NCBI RefSeq assembly: GCF_018139985.1
Contig: NZ_JAGSOU010000007.1
Span: 62,001-126,000 of the forward strand
DNA from: Actibacterium sp. MT2.3-13A
Lineage (GTDB): Bacteria; Pseudomonadota; Alphaproteobacteria; Rhodobacterales; Rhodobacteraceae
DNA length: 64,000 bases
Reading direction: 5' to 3'
Shown: one piece after another, positions 52,840-62,001 of the stretch
Numbering within the stretch: the first letter of the stretch is position 1
Layout: each line of letters starts with the position of its first letter
Translations under genes and position numbers: made by a program
Notes under the pieces: generated by a model
Told to the model about the DNA's origin: nothing
Database searches by the model: none
The model's input: only the letters and a program-made list of their open reading frames with translations

Positions 52840-54426
52840 TCACTGCGCCAGCGCCGCGCCGTCCGAGCGCGGGTCGCTCGCCGCCTCGCACAGCCCGTCG
52901 GGGTGGCGCACCACGGCGCCGGCATGGCCCATCAGGCTGGAGAAGGCCGGGACGGTCTCCACCTCGTGACCGGCGACGGCCAGCGCCTCGACCAGCGCGG
53001 GGTCCATGTTGCCCTCCAGTTTCAGGCTGGTGGTGTCGTCGCCCCAGGTCTTGCCCAGCAGCCAGCGCGGCGCGGTAACGGCCTGTTGCAGGGGCACGCC
53101 GAAATGGGCGTAGCGGGTGAAGACCGCGGCCTGCGTCTGCGGCTGGCCCTCGCCGCCCATCGTGCCATAGGCCATGACGCGGCCGTCCCGCAGTTCGGCC
53201 AGCGCGGGGTTGAGGGTGTGGAACGGCGTCTTCCCGGGGGCGAGTTGGTTCGGCCCCGGGGTGAGGTCGAAGCCCGCCCCGCGGTTCTGGAACACCACCC
53301 CGGTCTGCGGGCAGGTCAGGCCCGAGCCGAACTCCCAGAACACCGACTGGATGAAGCTGACGGCCGTGCCCTCGGCATCCACGGCGCCCATCCAGATTGT
53401 GTCGCCGGCCTTGGCCTCCTGCGGCCAGGGCAGGGCGCGTTCCGGGTCGATGGCGGCGGCCATCGCGTCGAGCCGCGCGTCGCTGAGCAGCCCTTGCGGG
53501 TCGCGGCGCATGGCGCGGGGGTCGCCCAACTCGGCGTTGCGGACGAGGAACGCCTGTTTGGTCGCCTCGACCAGCCCGTGGATATGGGCGAAGCTTTCGC
53601 CCTCGGTCACGCCCAGCCGGTCGAAGATGCCGAGGATCGCCAGCGACGACATGCCCTGCGTCGGCGGGATCATGTTGTAGAGGCGGCCGCGGCTGGTCTC
53701 GATCTCCAGCGGGCGCACGGTGCTGGCGCGGCAGGCGGCGAAATCCTCGTGCCGCAGCGGGCTGCCCTGCTCCTCGAGGAAGCGGGCATGTTCCGCCGCG
53801 ATCTCGCCCCGGTAGAAGGCGTCGAGGCCGTTCTCGGCCAGATGGGCCAGCGTGTCGCCCAGTGCCGTCTGCACCAGCCGGGCGCCGGCGCGGGGCGCGG
53901 CGCCGTGGTCGAGGTAGATCCCGGCGAAGCCCGGCACGTCCTTCAGGCCGTCCAGCTTCTCCTCCGTGGTCTGCGCCTGGTTCAGGCTGACCGCGATCCC
54001 GTTCCGGGCCAGCCTGATGGCGGGGGCCAGCAGCTCTGACAGGGTCATGCGCCGGGCCACGGGCACGATCTCCAGCGCCGCCTGCCAGCCGCCGATGGTG
54101 CCGGGCACGGTCAGCGCGGCCAGCGGGCCGCGGGTGGGCAGGGCGCCGGTGATCCCTTGTCTTGCGTACCACGCCGGGGTGGCCAGCCCGGCGGCGGCGC
54201 CGCAGGCCGAGATGCCCACCGGGCGCTCGCCCGCCCGCTTGATGATCCAGAACCCGTCGCCGCCGATCCCGTTCATATGGGGATAGACCACGGCGATTGC
54301 GGCTGCGGCGGCCACCATGGCCTCGATCGCGGTGCCGCCGGCCTCCATGACGTCGGCGCCGATCTTGGCGGCGGTGCGGTGCGGCGCGGTCATCGCGTGG
54401 CTGAGGCCGAGGGCTGTCTCGATCAT
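52840..54426 (-). CDS. Gamma-glutamyltransferase family protein, second copy
   Basis: A 528-residue member of the gamma-glutamyltranspeptidase family. MEAGGTAIEAMVAAAAAIAVVYPHMNGIGGDGFWI is the large-subunit signature and the nucleophile is probably T343 in GDTIWMGAVDAEGTAVSFIQS. No signal peptide, so cytoplasmic. It is only distantly similar to the copy at 44592 and shorter, and might hydrolyse a different gamma-glutamyl or N-acyl substrate. The ATG at 54426 follows GGAGAG and a TTGTATACAA-containing palindrome, which links its control to the TRAP operon. Confidence 0.82.
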   Translation of the reverse strand: MIETALGLSHAMTAPHRTAAKIGADVMEAGGTAIEAMVAAAAAIAVVYPHMNGIGGDGFWIIKRAGERPVGISACGAAAGLATPAWYARQGITGALPTRGPLAALTVPGTIGGWQAALEIVPVARRMTLSELLAPAIRLARNGIAVSLNQAQTTEEKLDGLKDVPGFAGIYLDHGAAPRAGARLVQTALGDTLAHLAENGLDAFYRGEIAAEHARFLEEQGSPLRHEDFAACRASTVRPLEIETSRGRLYNMIPPTQGMSSLAILGIFDRLGVTEGESFAHIHGLVEATKQAFLVRNAELGDPRAMRRDPQGLLSDARLDAMAAAIDPERALPWPQEAKAGDTIWMGAVDAEGTAVSFIQSVFWEFGSGLTCPQTGVVFQNRGAGFDLTPGPNQLAPGKTPFHTLNPALAELRDGRVMAYGTMGGEGQPQTQAAVFTRYAHFGVPLQQAVTAPRWLLGKTWGDDTTSLKLEGNMDPALVEALAVAGHEVETVPAFSSLMGHAGAVVRHPDGLCEAASDPRSDGAALAQ

Positions 54427-54446
54427 GGGTCTCTCCGGGTGACGAA

Positions 54447-54462
54447 AAATTGTATACAATTT
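54447..54462. promoter_or_regulatory. 16-bp perfect palindrome upstream of the second gamma-glutamyltransferase gene
   Basis: AAATTGTATACAATTT is a perfect 16-bp palindrome 20 bp before the start codon. It contains the TTGTATACAA core found upstream of the TRAP operon, so a single GntR/FCD regulator probably controls both. Confidence 0.65.
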
Positions 54463-54565
54463 CCCGTTTCATCCCCGGAGTGGCGCGCTCCTGTCAACCG
54501 CTTTCCGGGTGCCGGGGTGCATCCCCGGCGCGGTGCTGCACTTTGCCCACGCCGGCGGTCGGAAG

Positions 54566-54588
54566 ATGGCGGCCGGGGCGGCCGCCAT
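54566..54588. terminator. Hairpin downstream of tex
   Basis: A nine-bp perfect stem (54566-54574 with 54580-54588, five-base loop) seven bases past the tex stop codon on the transcribed strand. No T-run follows, so termination is only probable. Confidence 0.4.
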
Positions 54589-54594
54589 CCCGGC

Positions 54595-56934
54595 TCAGTT
54601 CCGTTTCAGCGCGTCCAGAAGTGCGGCGCCAAGCGCGCCGGTCTGGCCGCCGCCTGACGGGTTGCCCTTTGGGGCGGCCTGCATCGGCGCCTTGCGGCCG
54701 CGGCCACCCGCGCCCGCCGCGCCCCCCGGGGCGGCGTCGCGCGCGGCGCGGTCGGCGCGGGCCGAGGCGCCGCCGTCCTTGCGCATGCTCAGCCCGATGC
54801 GTTTGCGCGCCACGTCGACCTCGGTCACGCGCACCTTCACCACATCGCCCGCCTTGACCACCTCATGCGGGTCCTTGACGAAGCGGTCGGCCAGCTGGCT
54901 GACATGCACCAGCCCGTCCTGGTGCACGCCGATATCGACGAAGGCGCCGAAGGCCGCGACATTGGTGACCGTGCCCTCCAGCACCATGCCCGGGGTGAGA
55001 TCCTTGATGTCCTCCACCCCCTCGGCGAAGGCGGCGGTGACGAAGCTCGGGCGCGGGTCGCGGCCGGGTTTCTCCAGCTCCGACAGGATGTCGCGCACCG
55101 TGGGCAGGCCGAAACTGTCATCGACGAAATCCTCGGCCCGCAGGCGGCGCAGCGCCGCCGTGTCGCCCATCAGCGCGCGGATGTCGCGCCCGCAGGCCTG
55201 CACGATCCGGCGCGCGACGCCATAGGCCTCGGGGTGGACGGCGGAGGCGTCCAGCGGCTCCTCGCCGTCGCGGATCCGCAGGAAGCCCGCGCATTGCTCG
55301 AACGCGCGGGGGCCGAGGCGGGCGACATCGAGCAGCCCCTTGCGGGAACGGAAGGCGCCATGCGCGTCGCGATGGGCGACGATGGCCTCGGCCAGCCCAG
55401 GCCCCAGCCCCGAGACATGCGCCAGCAGCGGCGCCGAGGCGGTGTTCAGATCGACGCCCACCGCGTTTACCGCGTCCTCTACCACCGCCTCCAGCGAGCG
55501 CGACAGGCGGTGCTGGTCGACGTCGTGCTGATACTGGCCGACGCCGATGGATTTCGGCTCGATCTTCACCAGCTCGGCCAGCGGGTCCTGAAGCCGCCGC
55601 GCGATCGAGACCGCGCCGCGCAGGCTGACGTCAAGATCGGGAAATTCCCGCGCCGCCAGTTCCGAGGCGGAATAGACCGAGGCGCCGGCCTCGGAGACCA
55701 CGACCTTGGTCGGCGCCTTCGCCTCGCGCGGCAGCAGCTTCAGCGTTTCGCTGACCAGCCGCTCGGTCTCTCGGCTGGCGGTGCCGTTGCCAATGGCGAT
55801 CAGTTCCACCCCGTGCGCCTTGATCAGGCGCAGGATGGCCTCCTGCGCGCCGCGCAGGTCGTTCTTGGGCTGGAAGGGATAGAGCGTTTCGGTCGCCACG
55901 ACCTTGCCGGTCGCATCCACCACCGCGGCCTTGACGCCGGTGCGGATGCCCGGGTCGAGGCCCAGCGTCGCGCGCGGGCCCGCGGGCGCGGCCAGCAGCA
56001 GATCCTTGAGGTTGCGGGCGAAGACCTGGATGGCTTCCTCCTGCGCGCGGGCGCGCAGGTCGCCCATCAGGTCGATCATCATCGACAGGCTCAGCTTCAC
56101 CCGCCAGGTCCAGCCGGCCACCTGCCGCAGCCAGGCGTCGCCCGGCCCCTCGCCGCGGGCCTCGAGCCGGGCGGCGACCATCGCCTCGGCGCGCGCCGCG
56201 CCGGTTTCGGGGTCGGGCGCGATGTCCAGCGTCACCACGCCCTCCTTCGAGGCGCGCATCATCGCCAGCGCCCGGTGCGAGGGCACGTTGGCCCACAGTT
56301 CGCGGTGGTCGAAATAGTCGGAGAATTTCGCACCGCTCTGCTCCTGCCCGGCGATCACCTTGGCGCTCAGGAACGCCTCCTTGTGCAGGAAGGCGCGCAG
56401 ATCGCCCAGCAGCCCGGCGTTTTCCGACAGTTGCTCGGCCAGGATGTCGCGCGCGCCGTTCAGCGCGTCCTTGACCGTGGGGACGGCCTCGGTGACGAAG
56501 CCCTCGGCCAGCGCCTCGGGCGCGGCGGAACGGTCGGCGAGGATCGCCTCGACCAGCGGCTCCAGCCCGTTCTCGCGCGCGATCATCGCCTTGGTGCGGC
56601 GCTTGGGCTTGTAGGGGAGGTAGATGTCCTCCAGCTCGGCCTTGGTGGCGGCGCGGGCGATGGAGCGCTCCAGGTCCCCGGTCAGCTTGCCCTGATCCCT
56701 GATCGATTCGAGGATGCTCGCCCGCCGTGCGTCGAGTTCGCGCAGGTAGACCACGCGGTCGGCCAGCAGGCGCAGCTGGCTGTCGTCGAGCCCCCCGGTG
56801 ACCTCCTTGCGGTAGCGCGCGATGAAGGGCACGGTCGCCCCCTCGTCGAGCAGCGTCACCGCCGCGCTGACCTGTTCGGGGCGCGCGCCGATCTCTGTGG
56901 CGATGGTCTGGGCAATGCGGCGTGCGGGGTCCAA
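54595..56934 (-). CDS. tex: Tex family RNA-binding transcription accessory protein
   Basis: A 779-residue protein with the full Tex architecture: N-terminal helical Tex domain (residues 1-320), YqgF-like RNase H fold ([21 protein letters not shown], about 325), helix-hairpin-helix repeats ([20 protein letters not shown]) and an S1 domain ([20 protein letters not shown], about 645-720), then a Gly/Ala-rich tail. It is thought to act on nucleic acids in transcription or stress tolerance. Start is TTG 56934, directly after a strong GGAGGAG, and the N-terminus [21 protein letters not shown] matches other alphaproteobacterial Tex proteins. Confidence 0.93.
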   Translation of the reverse strand: MDPARRIAQTIATEIGARPEQVSAAVTLLDEGATVPFIARYRKEVTGGLDDSQLRLLADRVVYLRELDARRASILESIRDQGKLTGDLERSIARAATKAELEDIYLPYKPKRRTKAMIARENGLEPLVEAILADRSAAPEALAEGFVTEAVPTVKDALNGARDILAEQLSENAGLLGDLRAFLHKEAFLSAKVIAGQEQSGAKFSDYFDHRELWANVPSHRALAMMRASKEGVVTLDIAPDPETGAARAEAMVAARLEARGEGPGDAWLRQVAGWTWRVKLSLSMMIDLMGDLRARAQEEAIQVFARNLKDLLLAAPAGPRATLGLDPGIRTGVKAAVVDATGKVVATETLYPFQPKNDLRGAQEAILRLIKAHGVELIAIGNGTASRETERLVSETLKLLPREAKAPTKVVVSEAGASVYSASELAAREFPDLDVSLRGAVSIARRLQDPLAELVKIEPKSIGVGQYQHDVDQHRLSRSLEAVVEDAVNAVGVDLNTASAPLLAHVSGLGPGLAEAIVAHRDAHGAFRSRKGLLDVARLGPRAFEQCAGFLRIRDGEEPLDASAVHPEAYGVARRIVQACGRDIRALMGDTAALRRLRAEDFVDDSFGLPTVRDILSELEKPGRDPRPSFVTAAFAEGVEDIKDLTPGMVLEGTVTNVAAFGAFVDIGVHQDGLVHVSQLADRFVKDPHEVVKAGDVVKVRVTEVDVARKRIGLSMRKDGGASARADRAARDAAPGGAAGAGGRGRKAPMQAAPKGNPSGGGQTGALGAALLDALKRN

Positions 56935-57042
56935 GGCGTCTCCTCCGGTCTGATGGGAGACCCTTCTTAGCCACGCCGTGCGGGGCCGCCAAGGGGGCAG
57001 ATCGGCGGTTTCCCGCGCGGGCGCCGGCGGCGCGCTGCCGCC

Positions 57043-57888
57043 CTACGCGTTCCCCGCCGCGCGCGCCAGCAGCTTGCGCGCGCGCTCGTAGACGGGGCGG
57101 TCGACCATCCGGCCGTCCACGGTCACGACGCCGCCGCCGGCCTCGAAGGCCGCGACCACGCGCCCGGCCCAGTCGCGATCCTCGTCGCGGACGCCGAAGC
57201 AGCGGTTGAGCGGCGCGATCTGCGCAGGGTGGATGCAGAAGCCCCCCACCGCGCCGTCCGCCGCCGCCCCGGCCAGCGGCGCGGCGAAGCCGTCGAGGTC
57301 GCGGAACTCGGCGATCGAGCCGGGATAGCCGAGGCAGGGCAGGCCCAGCCCGTGCGCGGCAAGCACGAGGTCGTGGAATTGCCGCCGGATCAGGCCGGAG
57401 CCGGTCGCGGCAGCCAGTTCGGCGGCCAGATCCTCGACCCCCAGCGCCAGGGCGGCGAGGCGGGAATGGGCGCGCCGCGGCCCGGCCGCCGCGAAGGCGG
57501 CGATTGCGGCGGGATCCTCGATCAGGGCGACGAGGGCGGGACCCTGCGCCCCGGCGCGGCGGTCGATCATCTCGCCGACCAGCGCGGCATGGGTCAGATC
57601 GCGGCTCTTGGCCAGGATGATGGCCGCGGTGCCGGCGGGCGCGGCCGCGATGTCGGCGACGGTTTCTTCCAGTTCCGAATTCACGCGGAGCCACAGCGGC
57701 TTGCCGGCCTCCAGCAGGGGCGCCGCGGTGTCGGCCAGCACCGCCCGCGCGGCGGGCTTGCGGTCCGGCGCCACGCCGTCCTCGAGGTCGAGACAGATCG
57801 CGTCGGCGGCCGATCCCGCCGCCTTGACCGCCAGTTCCGGCCGGTCGGCGGGCACGAAGAGGATGGACCGCATCGGGAACAGGGTCAT
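57043..57888 (-). CDS. CitE-family CoA-ester lyase, candidate (S)-citramalyl-CoA lyase
   Basis: A 281-residue HpcH/HpaI-superfamily aldolase. MRSILFVPADRPELAVKAA, ICLDLEDGVAPDRK and IEDPAAIAAF contain the acidic Mg2+ ligands, and LALGVEDLAAEL and CIHPAQIAPLN are CitE signatures. It should split a hydroxyacyl-CoA such as citramalyl-CoA, malyl-CoA or citryl-CoA. As the last gene after a CoA-transferase and a MaoC hydratase, (S)-citramalyl-CoA cleavage to acetyl-CoA and pyruvate fits best. It overlaps the hydratase gene by four bases. Confidence 0.85.
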   Translation of the reverse strand: MTLFPMRSILFVPADRPELAVKAAGSAADAICLDLEDGVAPDRKPAARAVLADTAAPLLEAGKPLWLRVNSELEETVADIAAAPAGTAAIILAKSRDLTHAALVGEMIDRRAGAQGPALVALIEDPAAIAAFAAAGPRRAHSRLAALALGVEDLAAELAAATGSGLIRRQFHDLVLAAHGLGLPCLGYPGSIAEFRDLDGFAAPLAGAAADGAVGGFCIHPAQIAPLNRCFGVRDEDRDWAGRVVAAFEAGGGVVTVDGRMVDRPVYERARKLLARAAGNA

Positions 57889-58727
57889 CGGAAGGTCGCC
57901 TCCGCGGTCATCGCCAGCGCCCCGCCCGGCGCCGTGGCCCAGAGATCGGCCCCCTCCGGCCCCCTGCGGACAGAGATCGTGAAGGGCGCGGTGTCGAACA
58001 GCGGGCTGACCGCCCGGAAGCCGAAGGCGGCCAGCGGCCGGCCCGCGGCGCGTTGCGCCAGGTCGGCCAGCAGCGTCGCGGTCAGCGGGCCGTGAAAGAC
58101 GAGACCGGGATAGCCTTCGACGTCGCGGCAATAGTCGCGGTCATAGTGGATGCGATGCCCGTTGAAGGTGACTGCCGAATAGCGGAACAGCATGACCGGG
58201 CTCGGCGTGATCTCTTCGGTCAGGTCGGCGCCCTCGGGGGCCGCCGGGGGGGTCGGCCGGGGGGCATCGGGGGCGGGATCGTCGCGGTAGACGATATCGT
58301 GTTCCTCGCGCAGCCTGAGCTGGCCGGCGACGGACAGGGAATGGGTGACGGTGACGAAGCAGAGCGCGCCGCTCTTGCCCTGTTTGCTGCGGATGCTGGT
58401 GATCTCGGAACGTTTCTCGACAGGCTCGCCCAGGCGCAGGTCGCCGTGGAATTCGAACCGCCCGCCCGCCCACATCCGGCGCGGCAGCGCGACCGGCGGC
58501 AGGAAGCCGCCGCGGGCCGGGTGGCCGTCCCGGCCGAGCCCGGCCAGGGGCACGGCCGTCGGGAAATAGAGCCAATGCCAGAGCGGCGGCAGGATGTCGC
58601 CCTCCTCCAGGGCGCTGCCGGCCGGCAGGATGCTGGCCATCATCCGCGCCGGGCGCGGGTCCAGCACGTCGGTCGCGGTCTCGCTGCGGCCGATCCACCG
58701 GTCGAGGTCTTGCGTGGCTTCAGTCAT
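57885..58727 (-). CDS. MaoC-type (R)-hydratase, candidate itaconyl-CoA or mesaconyl-C4-CoA hydratase
   Basis: A 280-residue double hot-dog hydratase of the FAS1-like/mesaconyl-C4-CoA hydratase group. The N-terminal MaoC-like half includes GGFLPPVALPRRMWAGGRFEFHG. The C-terminal half carries FRYSAVTFNGHRIHYDRDYC and VFHGPLTATLLADL, the active-site and partner segments. It would add water to itaconyl-CoA or a related enoyl-CoA. Overlaps the CoA-transferase gene by eight bases and the lyase gene by four. Confidence 0.83.
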   Translation of the reverse strand: MTEATQDLDRWIGRSETATDVLDPRPARMMASILPAGSALEEGDILPPLWHWLYFPTAVPLAGLGRDGHPARGGFLPPVALPRRMWAGGRFEFHGDLRLGEPVEKRSEITSIRSKQGKSGALCFVTVTHSLSVAGQLRLREEHDIVYRDDPAPDAPRPTPPAAPEGADLTEEITPSPVMLFRYSAVTFNGHRIHYDRDYCRDVEGYPGLVFHGPLTATLLADLAQRAAGRPLAAFGFRAVSPLFDTAPFTISVRRGPEGADLWATAPGGALAMTAEATFR

Positions 58728-59856
58728 CGCTTTCTCCGAATTCGGCGCGGATGGCGGCGGTGTCGCGGCCGATCGCGGGGGCGGGCGGCAGGGGCGCGCG
58801 CGGATGGTCGGCCCAGATCGCCGGCGCGGCCGGGATGGTCAGGGTGTCGCCCTGCGAGGTGGTGACGCAGCGCCGGCGCAGCGCCAGGTGGTGCGACAGC
58901 TCCGGCACGCCGTTGACCGCGCCGAAGGCGATGCGTGCCGCAGCCAGCCGCTCGCGGAAGGTGGCCGCGTCGATGCCGGTGGTCACGGCGTGGATCTCGG
59001 CGTCCATCGCGTCGCGGTGGGCCACGCGCGCGGTGTTGCTGTCATAGCGCGGATCGGTGGCGATGTCCGGCCTCCGCAGCACCTCGGCGCAGAAGGCCAC
59101 CCACTCGCGCTCGTTCTGGATCGACAGGATGGTCAGCGCCCCGTCCGAGGTGGGATAGGCGCCGTAGGGCGCAATCGAGGGGTGTCGCAGCCCCTGGCGG
59201 GTGGGGGCGCCGGCGCCGTAGTCGTGATGGACCAGCGGCACGGTCATCCATTCCGCCGCCACGTCGAACAGCGAGACCTTCAGCGACGCGCCCTCGCCGC
59301 TGCGCTCGCGCAGCAGCAGCGCCTCGGTGATCGCGGCATAGGCGGCCATGCCCGCGCCGATGTCGCAGACCGACACGCCGACTCGGCCCAGTTCGTTCTC
59401 GCCGCCCGAGATGGCGACCAGGCCGCTTTCGGCCTGGATCAGGAAATCATAGGCCTTCAGATGCGCGACCGCCGGATCCTCGCCATAGCCGGAGATGTCG
59501 CAGGTGATCAGCCGCGGGTAGCGTCGGCGCAGGCTCTCCGAGCCCAGGCCGAGGCGCTCCGTCGCGCCGGGGGCGAGGTTCTGCACGAACACGTCGGCCT
59601 GCGCCAGCATGCTTTGCAGGATCGCCCGGTCGGCGCTGTCCTTGATGTCCAGAACCACCGATTCCTTGCCCTGGTTGGTCCAGACGAAATACGAGCTGTC
59701 GCCCTGCGCCGCGTCGTCGTAGCCGCGCGCGAAATCGCCCTCGGGGCGCTCGATCTTGATCACCCGCGCGCCGGCGTCGGCCAGCCGCGAGGTGCACAGC
59801 GGCGCCGCCACGGCCTGTTCCAGCGCGACGACGGTATATCCCTCCATCGGTAGCAT
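58720..59856 (-). CDS. Class III (CaiB/BaiF) CoA-transferase
   Basis: A 378-residue family III CoA-transferase. VVALEQAVAAPLCTSRLADAGARVIKIE opens the protein, and the catalytic aspartate is D137 in LKAYDFLIQAESG, with ISGYGEDPAVAHLKAYD before it. It would charge a dicarboxylate such as itaconate with CoA from succinyl-CoA. ATG 59856 overlaps the acyl-CoA dehydrogenase TGA as TGATG (an inner start at 59847 is possible). Middle gene of the leftward operon. Confidence 0.87.
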   Translation of the reverse strand: MLPMEGYTVVALEQAVAAPLCTSRLADAGARVIKIERPEGDFARGYDDAAQGDSSYFVWTNQGKESVVLDIKDSADRAILQSMLAQADVFVQNLAPGATERLGLGSESLRRRYPRLITCDISGYGEDPAVAHLKAYDFLIQAESGLVAISGGENELGRVGVSVCDIGAGMAAYAAITEALLLRERSGEGASLKVSLFDVAAEWMTVPLVHHDYGAGAPTRQGLRHPSIAPYGAYPTSDGALTILSIQNEREWVAFCAEVLRRPDIATDPRYDSNTARVAHRDAMDAEIHAVTTGIDAATFRERLAAARIAFGAVNGVPELSHHLALRRRCVTTSQGDTLTIPAAPAIWADHPRAPLPPAPAIGRDTAAIRAEFGESDD

Positions 59857-61010
59857 CAGAAACTCCGCGGCAGGCCCAGCGCGTGGGTCGCGATGTGGCT
59901 GAGGATCAGGTTGGTCGAGATCGGTGCGGTGCGGTAGAGCCGGGTCTCGCGGAACTTCCGCTCGATATGGTATTCGCGGGAGAAGGCGAAGCCGCCGAAG
60001 GTCTGCATGGCCACGTCGCCGGCCTTCCAACTGGCCTCGGCGGCGAGGTGCTTGGCGATGTTGGCCTCGGTGCCGCAGGGCCGGCCGGCGTCGAACAGGC
60101 GGGCGGCGTGTTCGACCATCAGCGCCGCGGCCGAGGTGTCGGCAAAACAGCTGGCGATCGGGAACTGGATGCCCTGGTTGGCGCCGATCGGGCGGCCGAA
60201 CACCACCCGCTCATTGGCGTAGGCGGTGGCCTTTTCGATGAAATAGCGCGCGTCTCCGATGCATTCGGCCGCGATCAGGATGCGCTCGGCGTTCATGCCG
60301 TCCAGCACCACCTTGAAGCCCTCGCCCTCGGCCCCCAGCAGGTTTTCCGCCGGCACCATCAGGTCGTCGAAGAACAACTCGCAGGCGTGGTGGTTGATCA
60401 TCGCCTTGATCGGGCGCACGGTCAGGCCGTTGCCGATCGCTGCGCGCAGATCGACGATGAAGGCAGACATGCCCTGGGACTTCTTCGCGCATTGCTCGCG
60501 CGGGGTGGTGCGCGCCAGCAGCACCATGAGATCGGAATGTTCGACCCGGCTGATCCAGACCTTCTGGCCGTTTACCCGGTAATGGTCGCCGTCGCGCACC
60601 GCGGTTGTCTTGAGGTTGGTGGTGTCGGTGCCGGTGGTCGGCTCGGTCACGCCGAAGCTTTGCAGGCGCAGCTCTCCCGAGGCGATCTTGGGCAGATAGG
60701 CCCGTTTCTGTGCGTCCGAGCCGTGCCGCAGCACCGCGCCCATCACATACATCTGCGCGTGGCAGGCGCCCGGATGGCCGCCGCTGCGGCTGACCTCTTC
60801 GAGGATGGCACAGGATTCCACCAGCCCGAGCCCGGCGCCGCCGTATTCCTCGGGGATCAGGGCGGAGAGGAACCCGGCCTCGGTCAGCGCTTTCACGAAA
60901 TCGGTCGGGTAGCCGCCGGTTTCATCCAACTCGCGCCAATAGTCCTCGCCGAACCCGGCGCAAAGCTGCGCCACGGCGCGGCGGATATCCTCAAGCTCAC
61001 CTTCGGACAT
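59856..61010 (-). CDS. Acyl-CoA dehydrogenase family protein
   Basis: A 384-residue flavoprotein with the three-domain acyl-CoA dehydrogenase fold. FLSALIPEEYGGAGLGLVESCAILEE in the N-domain, LQSFGVTEPTTGTDTTNLKTTAVRDGDHYRVNGQKVWISRVEHSD in the middle domain, and IAKHLAAEASWKAGDVAMQTFGGFAFSREYHIERKFRE in the C-domain. First gene of the operon, divergent from a LysR regulator. The reaction is not determined. In the comparable Pseudomonas cluster an acyl-CoA dehydrogenase also accompanies the itaconate genes. Confidence 0.88.
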   Translation of the reverse strand: MSEGELEDIRRAVAQLCAGFGEDYWRELDETGGYPTDFVKALTEAGFLSALIPEEYGGAGLGLVESCAILEEVSRSGGHPGACHAQMYVMGAVLRHGSDAQKRAYLPKIASGELRLQSFGVTEPTTGTDTTNLKTTAVRDGDHYRVNGQKVWISRVEHSDLMVLLARTTPREQCAKKSQGMSAFIVDLRAAIGNGLTVRPIKAMINHHACELFFDDLMVPAENLLGAEGEGFKVVLDGMNAERILIAAECIGDARYFIEKATAYANERVVFGRPIGANQGIQFPIASCFADTSAAALMVEHAARLFDAGRPCGTEANIAKHLAAEASWKAGDVAMQTFGGFAFSREYHIERKFRETRLYRTAPISTNLILSHIATHALGLPRSF

Positions 61011-61022
61011 GCTGTCCCTCCG

Positions 61023-61044
61023 TTATTGCTGCGGGTGACAATAA
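61023..61044. promoter_or_regulatory. LysR-type binding site between the CoA operon and its regulator
   Basis: TTATTG-N10-CAATAA (61023-61028 and 61039-61044) is a perfect interrupted inverted repeat fitting the LysR T-N11-A rule, in the 88-bp gap. It sits near the acyl-CoA dehydrogenase start, so it could mediate activation there and autorepression of the LysR gene. The rest of the gap is AT-rich (61060-61096). Confidence 0.6.
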
Positions 61045-61098
61045 TGCGGTCAGGGGATTGACGAAAATTTCAAAATAATTGGAAAACCGTTCGAAAAT

Positions 61099-62001
61099 AT
61101 GGAACGGTTCCGGATGTCCCACCGCAAGCTGCCCCCGCTCAACTCCGTCCGCACCTTCGAATCCGCGGCCCGCACCGGCGGGGTGCGCGCCGCCGCGCAG
61201 GAACTCAACGTCAGCCAGTCCGCGGTCAGCCGCCATATCGCGATCCTCGAGGAATATCTCCAGACGCCGCTTTTCGTGCGCAGCGGCCGGCGGCTGGTGC
61301 TGACCGATGCCGGGCGCGAATACCTGCAACAGCTCGAGCCCGCGCTGGACAGCATCGCCCGCGCCAGCCTGCGCGCCACCAGCGTCAAGCCGCGCGAGAG
61401 GCTCAGCGTGTCGGCGCCGCCCAGCTTCATCAGCAACTGGATCCTGCCGCGGCTGAGCGGTTTTCTCGAACAGCACCCCGAGATCGAACTGCGGCTGGTG
61501 GACCGGATGACCTTTCCCGAATCCGGGGAGGACGTGGATTGCGCCATCGAATACCGGATCGACACCTCGCCGCGGCTGCGCTCCGAGGCGCTGATGTCGG
61601 ACGAGATCGTGCCGATGGCGGCGCCGGACTACATCTCGCGCTTCGCGATCCGGGGGCTGGACGATCTGTCGGTCTGCACCCTGATCGAGACCGAGCGCCG
61701 GCTGGTGTCCTGGTCCGATATCCTGCCCGCCGCCACAGCGCGCGCCCGGCCGCGGATCCTGACGCTGAGCCTGTCGGTCCATGCGCTTGAGGCTGCGCGG
61801 CAGGGCTATGGCGTGGCCCTGGCCAACCGCCACAACGCCAGCCGGCTGGTGCGGTCGGGCGAGTTGCGCGTCCCGTTCCTGCTGGACCAGGCCCATCTGC
61901 CGCCGCGCCCGCGCTATTACTATTCGGTCCCGCCCAACCGCAGATCGGAGAAGGAGCGCGCCTTCCGCGACTGGCTGGACCGCGAGATCGCCCGCGCCTA
62001 G
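61099..62001 (+). CDS. LysR-family transcriptional regulator (GcvA-like)
   Basis: A 300-residue LysR protein. The N-terminal helix-turn-helix is LPPLNSVRTFESAARTGGVRAAAQELNVSQSAVSRHIAILEE (about residues 10-52), then the linker and a periplasmic-binding-type effector domain (about 95-295). It is divergent from the acyl-CoA dehydrogenase operon and probably controls it with the pathway substrate or an acyl-CoA as inducer. ATG 61114 is an alternative start. The stop codon overlaps that of the convergent AbrB-family gene by three bases. Confidence 0.87.
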   Translation: MERFRMSHRKLPPLNSVRTFESAARTGGVRAAAQELNVSQSAVSRHIAILEEYLQTPLFVRSGRRLVLTDAGREYLQQLEPALDSIARASLRATSVKPRERLSVSAPPSFISNWILPRLSGFLEQHPEIELRLVDRMTFPESGEDVDCAIEYRIDTSPRLRSEALMSDEIVPMAAPDYISRFAIRGLDDLSVCTLIETERRLVSWSDILPAATARARPRILTLSLSVHALEAARQGYGVALANRHNASRLVRSGELRVPFLLDQAHLPPRPRYYYSVPPNRRSEKERAFRDWLDREIARA

